Positions 22,434 through 33,469 of a DNA stretch of 64,000 nucleotides are shown here, in pieces (within the stretch, counting starts at the first letter, position 1; each line of letters starts with the position of its first letter). The notes beneath the pieces are model-generated. The model was not told the origin of the DNA and made no database searches. It was given only the letters and a program-made list of their open reading frames with translations. The DNA comes from Coriaria nepalensis (Eukaryota; Streptophyta; Magnoliopsida; Cucurbitales; Coriariaceae). Position numbers and translations under genes: made by a program. The DNA is taken from positions 8,811,501 to 8,875,500 of the forward strand of contig CP114497.1 of NCBI GenBank assembly GCA_027186245.1, in the 5' to 3' direction.

Positions 22434-25090
22434 TTCACCTTTTTTGGATGAATCAACTAAACCTCGTAGCAGAAAAAAAGAACAAAAACGTCCCTCCCTC
22501 CTCTCCTCTCCTTCTATGTTCTTTCAAGCTAAGGATCACATCTCAGATGAAATTTCATGGGAAATCAATGTTAGCCATAGTCAATAGGAAGTCTCCAGAC
22601 CAATGATGGAGTGCAGTCTGAAGATGACTCTGGACCTGACGTAGAAGGACCAACGATTTTTTCAGATTCTGAGGCACTATATTATGAAAAATAAAAAATA
22701 AAAAATAAATTTTTATAATGATATAAATAAAATTATATACACATAATATAATTTTATTTAAAATTATAAAAAATAATAGTACAAGAATATTACACGTAAC
22801 CAACCAAATTTATATATATTTTAAAACTTTCAGTGTGATGGGATAAGTGGCCAAAAACGCATATCAACATGAATCTAAATTATTTTATTTAATAAAATTA
22901 TATATAAATAACATAATTTTATTTAAATTATAAAAATAATGCTCGTACAATAATATTACACGTACTGTGACCAACCAAAGCTATATAAACTTGAAAACTG
23001 TAATCACCGTGAATCTAACTAACAAGTGACAATCTGATTGATAGATTACTACATTTACCTATAAGGTGGCCCCATTATGCTGGACTCCAAGGGTGCAGCG
23101 CTACATGTCCGGAAGTAACTGCCACGTAGGCCCCATTTTTGCAGCTACGAGACTGGGGCTCCGGAATTACTGCATCACATTCAAGCACAACCGTTGGATT
23201 ATTTCTAATCCATCTTCCAATCTTCTTCGACCCGCAAAGATAAATTTATTTTTTAAAATCTATTTATTTTAATTATATATCAGATCATTTATGTGGATTC
23301 TCTCCACAGATGTTCTTGAATGAAGTTCTGTTGGTACTATTATATGCACTGTACCTTAATTCAGATAGTACAATAGCAATGTGACGTCATCTATGACGTG
23401 TCTTCAACTGTTGAAGTTGTGGTTGGTTAGTTCCTGTCTGGATCTGGATGAGTGGCTGTCCAGTTGTACGTAGTATATGTCGCATCAGAAAACATCCACT
23501 GGAGCTGAATTTACGATTTACCTGCGATCCTGTCGAAACATTATCTGGGCGTTTTTTTTTGAAATACTGTTGTATCTAAATTTATAGTTTATAAGGAATC
23601 AAGGAAACGTTAATTATATGTTTATATATATATATATATATATGTTTATATATATATATATATATATATGTAAATTTAATTTTTTTATAAAAATAAGTAT
23701 TAAGTAAAATTTTTGCTAAATATTTGAACTGTCATTTTATAAAAATAAGCATGTTTGCTAAATACGGTTTATATTTACACGACAGATAAGACACAAGAGG
23801 ACGTAGGGGTTATAACTTACGAGCGCTCTCTAATATTTAAGTTAGTAAAGTATTTTGAAGGAAATCTATAAAATAACTTTTAGTTGAAAAATATAAAAAA
23901 AAAAATGTGTAACTTTTAATATTTCATATGAAGTATAAGACTCAATGATTTGATGGATCCGTAAGGATTTTGCTTAGAAGTTTGGCTTTATTCATGTTAT
24001 GTCTTATATTATTTATAGGTCACGCATGGTTCTGAATTCCTAGAACAATTATTGGAGTAGTTAAAAGTAAAAATGATTTCATCAAGTCTTGGGCCAGTTT
24101 ATCTTCCTTGGTTCTGGCTGTGGGTATAAAATGATATCTTGGGCTCAAATAAGATATGTATCATCACAATAAAATAAAGCCTGAATATTTGGCCCAAAAA
24201 AGTTAATTTGAAAAGAGAGAGCGGATAGTCATCCGTAATTTAACAGTATTATTTTTAAAATGACGTTTGCAAGGATTGAATGTTGCTATCACTTAGCGGG
24301 TCATCGAATACCATCCGCGGATCCGACCTGACCTGATCCGCGGATCTATGCTACGTTTTCCAAGCGAGGGCAAAAAATTCTCCGCCCATCACCCCCAACC
24401 AACAAATCATAAAATATCAGAACTCAGATAAGCACGTGATATCAATTCACTCAACCATCATCATTGATTGCAGACCAATCGAAAAAGGAAGGAAGGTGGG
24501 AAGGATGAGGTACTATTTTAATATTTATTTATTTAAATAAAATTAAAATTTAAAAATAAAAAAGAACGCGTTAAAATTAAATAAAAACCAGAAAAATATT
24601 TTTGATAAAACAAATCGACAGAGACACCGCCTTGTTCCTTTGCCTTTTTGCATTTGCATTTGCATTTGGGACCGTCCTTTTTTTATTTTTTTTATTTTTT
24701 TTATTTTCCTGATTTCTCCAAAATAAACAGTGTGCTTTCCAGCTCTTCCCGAACCCCCCCCCCCTCCCCGCTGTTCCCCCTGCCCGGCCCTCTCCCCGCT
24801 CTTACCTTCGTTATCGGCTTATCCATTATCGAAACCGTTGCCCTAGATCCCCCCCTCCGTCTTCCCCAATCTTCATTTTTTACTTCCAGATAGTTTTAGA
24901 TCCCAAATCCCTAATTTTTCAACAGCAAACTCTCCTTTTGTTTTGCTTGCCCTTTTCCGTCAAATTTTAGCTTGTCGATGCTAAAATGCGCCTTTGATTT
25001 CGATTTCTCCCCCTCTTTCTTCGAATTCTAGGGTTTTGAGCTCTCTGTCTGCGATTTCCCCCTTATTATTTTGAATTGTGTGGTGTGAAT
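22434..25090. other. Spacer between the divergent LRR and APRL genes
   Basis: About 2.7 kb with no supported gene. It contains an AT-rich block with (TA)n at 23620-23670 and an isolated TGACGTCA palindrome at 23382-23389 with TGACGTG close by. Two ATCCGCGGAT palindromes lie at 24313-24346. A C-rich tract at 24754-24797 and a pyrimidine-rich leader probably belong to the promoter or 5' UTR of the APRL gene. Confidence 0.5.
24754..24797 (-). promoter_or_regulatory. C-rich tract; predicted G-quadruplex on the minus strand
   Basis: Six C-runs of 11, 4, 5, 3, 3 and 4 bases are separated by 1-6 bases, so the minus strand has more than four G-runs with short loops. It lies about 290 bp upstream of the APRL ATG, near the expected transcription start. 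Effect on expression is inferred only. Confidence 0.5.
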
Positions 25091-26394
25091 ATGTGGCCGA
25101 GGGTTTGGGGAGCGGGGATCGTTGTGTTGGTCGTGATTTGGGGGAGATTAACATACGCAGCGGATCCGATTGGGGTTTCATTTTCGAGCAATTTGTGCCC
25201 TTTGGAGTCCATTTCGGATTCGATCTTTGGGTTTCGGGATTGCTATTGCCCCCTTTATTCTGATGATTCCCAACTTTATAATTTCGTTGGTGTTGCCGAG
25301 GTATTTCTTGTCAGTTTCTTAGTTTTTCTTTTTAATTTTTGGTCTCACTCTTGACTTGCAAACTGGAAGCTGATTTCTTTTCTTTTCCCTTTTTTTTTTC
25401 CATGAACAATATTTATCGAGGTTGAAAGTAGGATCATAATGAAATTTCTTACTACTGTCAAGTTTAACAGATTTTTTGCTGGGGAAATTATTTTTGTATT
25501 ATGATGATTCTAACATTTTTTTTATTTGCTGCCTTTAAATTCAGGGTGATGACATCTCATTGCAAATGGCATTAAATCTGGTGCACAGGAATAGTTATGA
25601 ATATGTTGCAGTGCTCTTCTACGCATCTTGGTGCCCGTTCTCTAGGATATTTAGACCGAGCTTCTCTGTTCTCTCTTCACTCTATCCTTCCATCCCACAT
25701 TTTGCAATCGAAAAAGCAGCCATCAGGCCAAGGTTTCATCACTGCCCACCTCCCCTGTCAATAGTTCCTTATGGTGCACATATATATTTTTACGAGTCTA
25801 ATTGTTGTTTATATTATATGTTGCAGCACGCTCTCAAAATATGGGGTTCATGGGTTCCCTACTCTTTTTCTTTTGAATTCAACTATGCGGGTACGGTATT
25901 ATGGCTCAAGGACACTTGGTTCCCTTGTCACTTTCTACAGTGATGTTACGGGCATCAAAACTGCTTCATTGGATCAAGTATCTTCTGACAAAATGGGACG
26001 CTCATTAAACCAAGAGAAGCATAACAATACTGAGCCGGAAAACTGCCCATTCTCATGGGCAAGATCTCCAGAGAATTTGCTTAGAGAGGAAACATATTTA
26101 GCTCTAGCAACTGCATTTGTGCTTCTCAGAATGATATATTTCTTTTACCCAACCCTATCTGCACTTATCCAATATGCTTGGAGAAGGCACATTAGAAACA
26201 TGAGATTAGGTAGCTTTTGGGAACACCCTTTCGCCTATATGAAGCGAGCCATACTGCTGTTTGGCTCTTTGAAGGAGCCTTGCAAGAGAAGCAATTTGCA
26301 GGGGGCTATGAATGCCAAGGCATGGGCGTCCAAGTCTCTTGCCACAGTTTCAATTGGGGATGCAGGTTCCAGTCGGGGAAATGAGAATCGTTGA
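25091..26394 (+). CDS. 5'-adenylylsulfate reductase-like (APRL) thioredoxin-fold membrane protein
   Basis: Three exons, 25091-25300, 25545-25732 and 25827-26394, encode 321 aa. An N-terminal signal peptide (about residues 5-25) leads to a lumenal thioredoxin-like domain with YVAVLFYASWCPFSR. The usual CxxC redox pair is reduced to WCPFS, so only one active-site cysteine remains, as is common in APRLs. The cis-Pro region is YGVHGFPTLFLL. A C-terminal transmembrane helix (near residues 225-245, LALATAFVLLRMIYFF) anchors it, followed by a conserved tail with NAKAWASKSLATVSI. APRLs lack the reductase domain of true APS reductase, so sulfate reduction is not expected; a secretory-pathway redox or folding role is inferred. 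The closest type seems to be APRL4/APRL7 by recall. The ATG at 25091 opens the signal peptide. Neighbouring NSE3 and PP2C match the APRL4 neighbourhood. Confidence 0.88.
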
Positions 26395-27299
26395 TCTGTT
26401 AGTCCGGCAATATCTGTCATCTAAGATTCTAATTTCTAGTTTTGCTGGAATAGGGACATTCTGAACAACACAATGTGTAGAGGAATGGAGAAAAAAAATT
26501 TGTCTTACGTGTTGATTGTATTTTAGCATGAATGTCTTGTTCGTTTACAGAATGTAGTTTCTCAAATTTATTAAGGCAGCGATGGTACTGCAAATTGGTT
26601 CATAGGAATAAATTGACAGACTTGGTTTTCCAGCTTGCTAACTTTCCAATCTGTTCTTTATTAAGAGGTTTTTCGCTCTAGAATAATGAAGTGAGATGTT
26701 AATAACATTTTCAGTCTCATTCTAGCTTGGATTAAACCTTTTATCACTATAAAATAGAAAAGAGACATGTTTGTACTCGTGTTTAGTAGTAACACTGCTC
26801 ACGAGTCGAGAATGTTGGGATAGCAGTTTCAACTGCTTCAAATCATCAACCGAGAATAAGGTTTGAAAATGAGAGCAATAATCTGAACATATATCTTCCT
26901 GGATTCCTGTTGTTGTTCTTTTCCCCTGCACAATGAAAAGGAATTGCTCGTTACTGATTCATAAATAAATTAGCAACAGATAAAAACAACTAAAGTTCAC
27001 AATGTTTTGTCTCCTAAGATTCTGGGGATCACAGTTAATCTTACTAGAGGATAAACAACGGTTTCGACTGCCGGAAATTACCTTAACGATCAGCGCCTAA
27101 GTGCAAATACGGCCATCTCAAGTTCCTGCCCAAAAAAATTCCCCAACTTTGGCTCTATTTATTGCTACTTCAGTACTTCTCAATTCCCAGAGAGGGCCAA
27201 AAATAATAAAACCCTTCGAGGTGAAAGCAAAGCAATCTCTTCTTTCATAACCAACAAAACACAATCTATCCTCCAGGAAATTTGGCAATGGGACTCTAG
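26395..27299. other. Spacer between the APRL gene and the NSE3 remnant
   Basis: About 900 bp that should hold the APRL 3' UTR and the downstream flank of the minus-strand NSE3 remnant. No coding similarity recognised. Confidence 0.5.
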
Positions 27300-28679
27300 T
27301 CAACTATCCCCCGAGTCAACATCTTTACTCCCAATCTGCAAGCACAAAATTTTCATAAGAGAGAAATTGACGATTCAATAGCCATTCATACAAGGGCTTC
27401 TCACTATTTCCGTCATAGATAGAAATATGAAGTTCCATAATACTTTTGTAATACAATCTGCAAGTACCTGGGATATGTATTGTTTTATCTTCTCACTAAC
27501 TGGTCCATCTAGTGCTCTCTCAGCAAGCTCGTACATCAAAATATTGCCTTCAGGACCATTCACTTTACTCTTCTGCAAATACCTACAAGACAGAACATGA
27601 ATTGGGATAAATATATACATCCAGTCTACAAGATGTAACGGTCAAATTTAAAAGCACTTTGCAATAGTAATCTATCCTATTAGAATGATTAACCTTTGCT
27701 GGCAAGTGACTCCAATGCTTATTTGATGCTCCCAAGGACCGGATGTTTCTCTTCACCGTCGGACAGTCCCCATTCACTTTAAATGGTGTCAAAGTGTTTG
27801 TGCACTTATTTCACCATAAAGAGAAGAATAAGAACTCAGCAAAAAGAGTTTGCTACAAGGATGATATTATCATTTTATTCATCCCATAATTACTACCAGG
27901 AATTAAGAAATGAATCAGAAAGAGTGCATACCTTCTTGGATTTTTCCACCTGCAAGATGTACAATACTAGCTACAACAAAAGTAAAACCAATCACGTGTG
28001 CAGTATCTGCATCCTCAACGTACTTTTTGTACATACCGCCGGGAAGCTGGCTTAGTAGAACATAGGATTTTGAATCTGCAGCACCGGGAACAATGCATTC
28101 ATGGAACTTAAGTTAAAACTGTTAAAGGGAAGAAGATAACAAATTAAATTTCAGTCTTTAAACCATGAGCAGTATCAAACTGGACACAAGTCCTCCTAAT
28201 TGTTATTATTATTATTATTAAACAGAGGAGATAGAGATTCAAACAGTAGATATTGAAGTTGGGGTATAGGAATCAACAAAGTAATAGTTTTTCTCACTCG
28301 ATTGGGAAGAACGGCCATGATTGGTAGCTGAAGAACGAGAACTTTGAAGCTCCCTAAACTCGGACCCGAAAATACTGGAAAGCTTTTTTCTAACCTCCTT
28401 AATCACAAGAGCCAGAAGGCCACGATCACGATAATTTTTTGTTACGATTTGAGGAAGCTCTTCCCTCTTAATCGGACACCCTGAATTTTGATGCGTTTTG
28501 AAAAGAACATAGCGAACTATTTCCCCTACTAGCTTGTCTTTTTTCTATCGAAAATCAAAATCAGAATTATCAACATCTATCAAGCCCCAAGTATAGAGAC
28601 AGAAAAAAAAAATGAGAGAGTGAATGTATTACCTCTTTTGAAGTATCAATTGGGAAAAATTTTCTCCAGCATTGGCCAT
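27300..28679 (-). pseudogene. NSE3: Broken NSE3 (MAGE-domain, SMC5/6 complex) gene
   Basis: NSE3 is the MAGE-domain subunit of the SMC5/6 DNA-repair complex. The exon order is kept: ATG at 28679 (MANAGENFSQ), about 28546-28300 (DKLVGEIVRYVLFKTHQNSG, RDRGLLALVIKEVRKKL), about 28070-27930 (SKSYVLLSQLPGGMYKKYVE, GFTFVVASIVHLAGGKI), about 27815-27692, 27582-27468 (NGPEGNILMYELAERALDG) and the end at 27335-27300. Lesions: exon 1 lacks one base before its donor (SQ..DTSKE is out of frame). The fourth exon has TGA where the family has Trp (expected LWHHLK), a second TGA, a one-base shift, and TAA at 27719-27721 in SIK-stop-ALESLASK where Gln is expected. Introns are retained, so this is a decayed gene and not a retrocopy. 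A functional copy should exist elsewhere, as NSE3 is normally essential. Confidence 0.88.
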
Positions 28680-31492
28680 TTGTGACTTCTTCCTAGAACA
28701 GAAGAACGGAAAGAAATTACCGCCTTCTCAAGCCCTCTCTCCTTCCTCCCGCCTTCTTTCGAAAGAAATAAAAACTAAAAAATATACATAAAATACGCGG
28801 AAAATAAAATTCATCCCTAAACTTAGTATTAATTATAATATACCCCAAAATTTAAGTAGCTATAATCATTAATCAATACTCTAATCTAAAGAGTAATTAT
28901 AATAGACCCCTCTTACCATCATGTTTTAACCGAATCGTCCAAGTGGCAGCCACATGAATAGCTATGGCTTCCTTTCTCCAGGGCTGAAGACCAAAGAATG
29001 TCATGAGTGTGGCAGAGAAAGAGAAGGAAAATAAAAAAGTAAAAGAAGGAGAAAAAAATATATAAATAATAGTTGGGTTAATGGGTCGGGTTGAGTTGGA
29101 TTTAATGATTAATTATTTCGTTAAAAAATAATGGTATATAATTAAAGAGGTTTATTATGACTAATTTTTATGTTAGGATGTTTATTATAATTATTTAAAT
29201 TTTGGGGATTTATTTATATGAAATGCTAAGTTTTGAGGGATTAGTTATAGTTTCCCATAGAATAGAACAAAGTGTGGCAACTGTGGTGGGGTCCGCTGTG
29301 ACATGACAGTAGGCCCACTTACATACCTATGAAGTATGAATTGATATTCTCTCATATCATTTCGAGGAAACTATAACCAACCCTTAAAAGTTCATTTTCC
29401 ATGAAACAGCCGTCGATGGCGGTTGCTGTCAACGGCAGCTTCCATCTGACCGTCACTCACCAGGTCTTAATCCGGAATGCAACGGCGAATCCTTCCACGC
29501 GCATAATCCAACGGCCACATTTCCACACCTGAGAATCAAACCGATTCGCACCATCTTCCTCCCGCAAAACCTCGATCCAACGGCCCCCTCTGCACCTAAA
29601 TCAAGCAGTTATGGGGAATGCAGAAAGATATGGCGGTATAACAGATTCAAATTTTCCTTCTCCTTTTCTCTTTAACTATACGCTTTTTACCGTCTTTCAC
29701 TTGCAGAAGATATGTTTCATGAATAATTTATAATCAATCTTTAATCATGGACTAAATGATTACGAAATCCTTCTTCGATTTCTGCTTTAAATTGATTTTT
29801 CAGCTTACCGTAACTAAGATATTCAAAATTTCCAAAGATGGTTAATCGATGGAGAAAGAAGAGTGTCATGGAGAATTCTATCAACTGAACAGAAAGAGGA
29901 AGGTAAGAAGAACGAGCAAGATGAGCTCTGCTTGATCTGCAACGAAATACTCTGTCATTGATCATCATCTTCTTCCATCCTCTGCTTCTACAGAATCCAG
30001 TGTTTTTAACTAAAAAATGTGAATTTTTATTAGTTTCTCCTTTATCATAGTTTCTAACACCTATGCATCTCAAATTGAGTCTAGCTCGAGAAATATGAAG
30101 TTTATGACACTGATAAATTAATGTGTTTAGTTATTTCTTATCGATATTACTTGATCGATATTTATAGGAGATTCCTATCAATATTTGGCAGAAAACCCAG
30201 TAATGATCGGAAGAGGCTGCGAAGCTCTGATTTGCCTCCAACTCATCCTATCAGACTTGGATTATGAGATTTTGAACTCTCCTGAGAGGCTTGTTCACTC
30301 TCTCTTCACCTTTCTCTTATATGGAAAATAGGATATTTCATGCCGCCTTTCCAAAATGATGGAAAAATTCTATTGGTTCAAGCATTTGATGAGGCCATGG
30401 CTGAGCTTGACGATCCGAATGAAGAATCCTACAACAAAGATAGTAAGGGACAATCTGATATTATGGACCACAGATTTGCCAAATGACGGAGGTACAGTAC
30501 ATAGCCCATGAATCCTTTTCTCTTTTTAGAAGCTAGTTTTCACATAGAAGTAATCTAAAATCTTATACATAACTTTACACTTCTCAAATGGCTGATCTGA
30601 GATGAGACCAAGTTATAGCTCACAGGATACTGTTACTTAAGTGATATGGCAGTTCTTTTCTTCAATAAAGATGGCTGATTTTGGATCAAAGGATATGCTT
30701 ATTGAACTGGCAGGTGAGACGTCTAAAGCAGATGAATCTCCGGCTTAGGTAAGATCATGCTAGCCCTAAACAATCTATTTCCCACTTTCTTACTGGCATA
30801 TACATACATGCATGCATATATATATATATATCTATGTATGATTGCCCAGTTTGACATGGATTTTCTGGGGGCATGTTCTCTGCCAGATTTCCTTCAATCC
30901 ATCTCACTCATTAGTAGTTCTATCTGCAGATTGGATTAGTAGTACTAACTACTAAGACTATGATTTTCTCATGCATAGGCTGTTGTATTAGTGGCATACT
31001 GTATACTAGGATTTTCTAGCCGCTGGCATGCTGTTCTATGATCTATATATAAACAGAAACAAACACGACCGATCAAAGCTGCCTTTGCTGGGATCAAATC
31101 GAGCCGATTCAAGGTACTAAAGCTCTACAAATAGTATATTCAAGCGCGACTTAGAAAAATATGACTATGCATATGAAAATTCAAATTTGCTTCACCCAAC
31201 AATATGATTAATCACAGAAAACAGAATTTACAGTATCAGACCCTTCTTGAACCCATGGGCTAAGGAAAAAGTATCTCATATAACGGTTTGAAAAGTGGTA
31301 ACTGAACTTCTAAAGAATCTTATGAACCTAACCGTTTCAAGAGATACTTTTCCGGAAGCAAGGGACATCATCCTAATATGAAGAAACCCTATAATATCAG
31401 TATATATATAGCAAATATAGAAGAATATAATCAGGACTATGGCGTTCTTCATCATCTAAATCTTTTGGTGAAAAAAAAAAAAGAAGAAAAAA
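28680..31492. other. Spacer between the NSE3 remnant and the PP2C gene
   Basis: About 2.8 kb without a recognised gene. AT-rich flank at 28780-29260; GC-balanced stretch at 29390-29620; a small coding-like frame at 30340-30486 (see findings); (TA)n near 30815-30832. In Arabidopsis I recall a 14-3-3 gene between these two neighbours, but I see no 14-3-3 similarity here. Confidence 0.45.
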
Positions 31493-32737
31493 TCATCCAA
31501 ATCTGACAACAATGCAAGAAATGTCATCCCTGCTCTCTTTCTTCAAAGCTTCATCTGTTAAACTCTTAGCAGCCTTCAATGAATCCTTGACCCTTCTTGC
31601 AATATCAACTGCCTCTTGATTTGCCATCACCTATTTTGTTCAAATCAGAAAAATATGATTACTTTTTTATCTTTCACCACACCTTATATGCCTATATAAC
31701 TGCTAAACAGAGAAAAGACTGTACCTTCCAAAGGCCATCACTTGCAAGAATTAGCAAATCAGTATTGAAATCGATGTTGGCATCTTGTATGTCTGGGTCT
31801 GACCTTAAATGAGATTTAAGTCCCTCGTCCCCAAAAGCTCGAGAGACCGCAAGCTGCCCATTAACTCTAGGCACATCACCTGATTACAGAAAAAGGTCCC
31901 CCCCCCCAAAGAAAAAAAAAAGACAGATTAGCAAGTAAGATAGGCGAATTATCCTTGAAATGGGTATTTTAGAAAATGGTAAATAATAACCTGGCATGTT
32001 TGAAACAAAGCCGCCTTTTTTCTCGATGCTTTGTCGTTCAGTATGGGGCTCGTGGTCAGTAGTCATCTGCACAGCTTGGCCTCCTCTGGAAAGAACTGCC
32101 CGGGAGTCTCCCAGATTGGCTACCCATAATCTCTGACCGTTGATCAGAATGGCAGTTACAGCAGTGGACCCCCCTTGCCCGAGGTCATTGCTACCGGATA
32201 GAATTGCTTTGTCCGTCTTCTCGTATGCCTTCGAGATAGAACTTCTGGGGTCCACCCAGAACTCATTCTAAATTCAATCAAACAAGAAAATTAAGATATG
32301 TTTTGTTATAAATGTCAAAAAAAGCAGACGGTAGTTCTAGCTTTCTAAATTTCTAACCTCTTCCAGGATGTTGGAAAACAGATGTTTTTGTAAGTAGGCT
32401 GGAACTTTATCGCCCGAGTGACCATCATATAGCGCAAAGAGCCCTAATTCATGTCCTTGAGTATGAAGAAACTTAGCTACATGATAATCCTCCATGGGAT
32501 GATTAGCTCTCCCTTTTACGAGGCTGAACCCGTATTTGATAGATCCCTCCGGATTCCTTCCCCGGCCCGACGAGCTGTTTGATGGCTACATAAACAGTAT
32601 AAAAATATATTGATGATGAAATTAAATTACAACCACAATATACATAGACACACACACGACAACAACAACAAAAGAGTCAATTCTTTTCTACTACACACCT
32701 CATCGAAAGAAGCACTAAAACAGCATAATTTATCCAT
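31493..32737 (-). CDS. Protein phosphatase 2C (clade F type, At1g34750/At1g78200-like)
   Basis: Five exons on the minus strand, 32737-32699, 32585-32358, 32267-31991, 31879-31725 and 31630-31493, encode 278 aa. The whole protein is one PPM/PP2C Ser/Thr phosphatase domain. Visible motifs: GRANHPMEDYHVA (phosphate and metal site), ALYDGHSGDKVP (metal-binding Asp), QGGSTAVTAILI, WVANLGDSRAVLSRGG, TTDHEPH, NGQLAVSRAFGD, LILASDGLWKV and the final RDDISCIVVRFG. All metal-coordinating aspartates are present, so it should be active in a Mn/Mg-dependent way. There is no regulatory extension, as is usual for these short members, which are cytosolic or nuclear. The exon 3 end is certain to within one base. 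The position next to NSE3 and near TRM112 supports the assignment. Confidence 0.92.
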
Positions 32738-33465
32738 GACGTTCAATACTGAAACAAAATGGAAGAAATCATAAACCTTGTGTGAAATCACAAACTGCAC
32801 CAAAACAAATCAAATTAGAATCAGAAAACTATGAACAAGCCTAAGAACAAAAATCAACATCTGGGTATTCGATATATTCTCTCATACCGATCAAATTGAG
32901 TCTTGATAATTTGATGATTAGCCCTGCTTGTTATTGTTCATGAAAGATCGGAGGAGAGAAAGATAGCAAAGGAATTACAAAAAAAAGAGAAGAGGGGGCA
33001 ATTCAGACCTGCAGTGGGGAGAGAGCTTCTGATGAGGAAATGAAACTAAAAAATAAAAAGGAAAAAGGAAAAAAAATGAAAGCGCGTTCGGTAGTCTTTA
33101 AAGTGGACTTCTTCTCGGTTGACTTTTGTTTGTCTTGTAGTATTAAGTTTGCTTTCGTTTCTTTTCCTTCTCCGTTTTCACATTTCTCCCTTTACGTGCA
33201 CGTTTATTATAAAATAAAGCAGAGATCGGCGGGGGGGGGGGGGGGGTGGACCTGATTTTTAGGACGGCTAAAAGATTGAAGATTATAAACATAATTTTTC
33301 TTCAACAAAATTGAAATATATATTTATAAAGGGTAAATATATATTAAGTAGCTACTATAAATTTTTTGGAGGAAGAAAATGTTGGTTTCCAATGTCATTG
33401 AATCTTTGGTCGCCGGCGCTCTCCGCCGGCGGTCATTGAATTCTACCTTCACATCTCATTACCTT
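32738..33465. other. PP2C promoter region and spacer
   Basis: Upstream region of the minus-strand PP2C gene, including its likely 5' UTR. It holds a 16-base poly-G run at 33231-33246. No gene seen. Confidence 0.5.
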
Positions 33466-33469
33466 CCGC

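Noticed and set aside
29741..30073. 110-codon open frame on the minus strand
   Set aside because: No family similarity seen; composition fits chance in AT-rich DNA.
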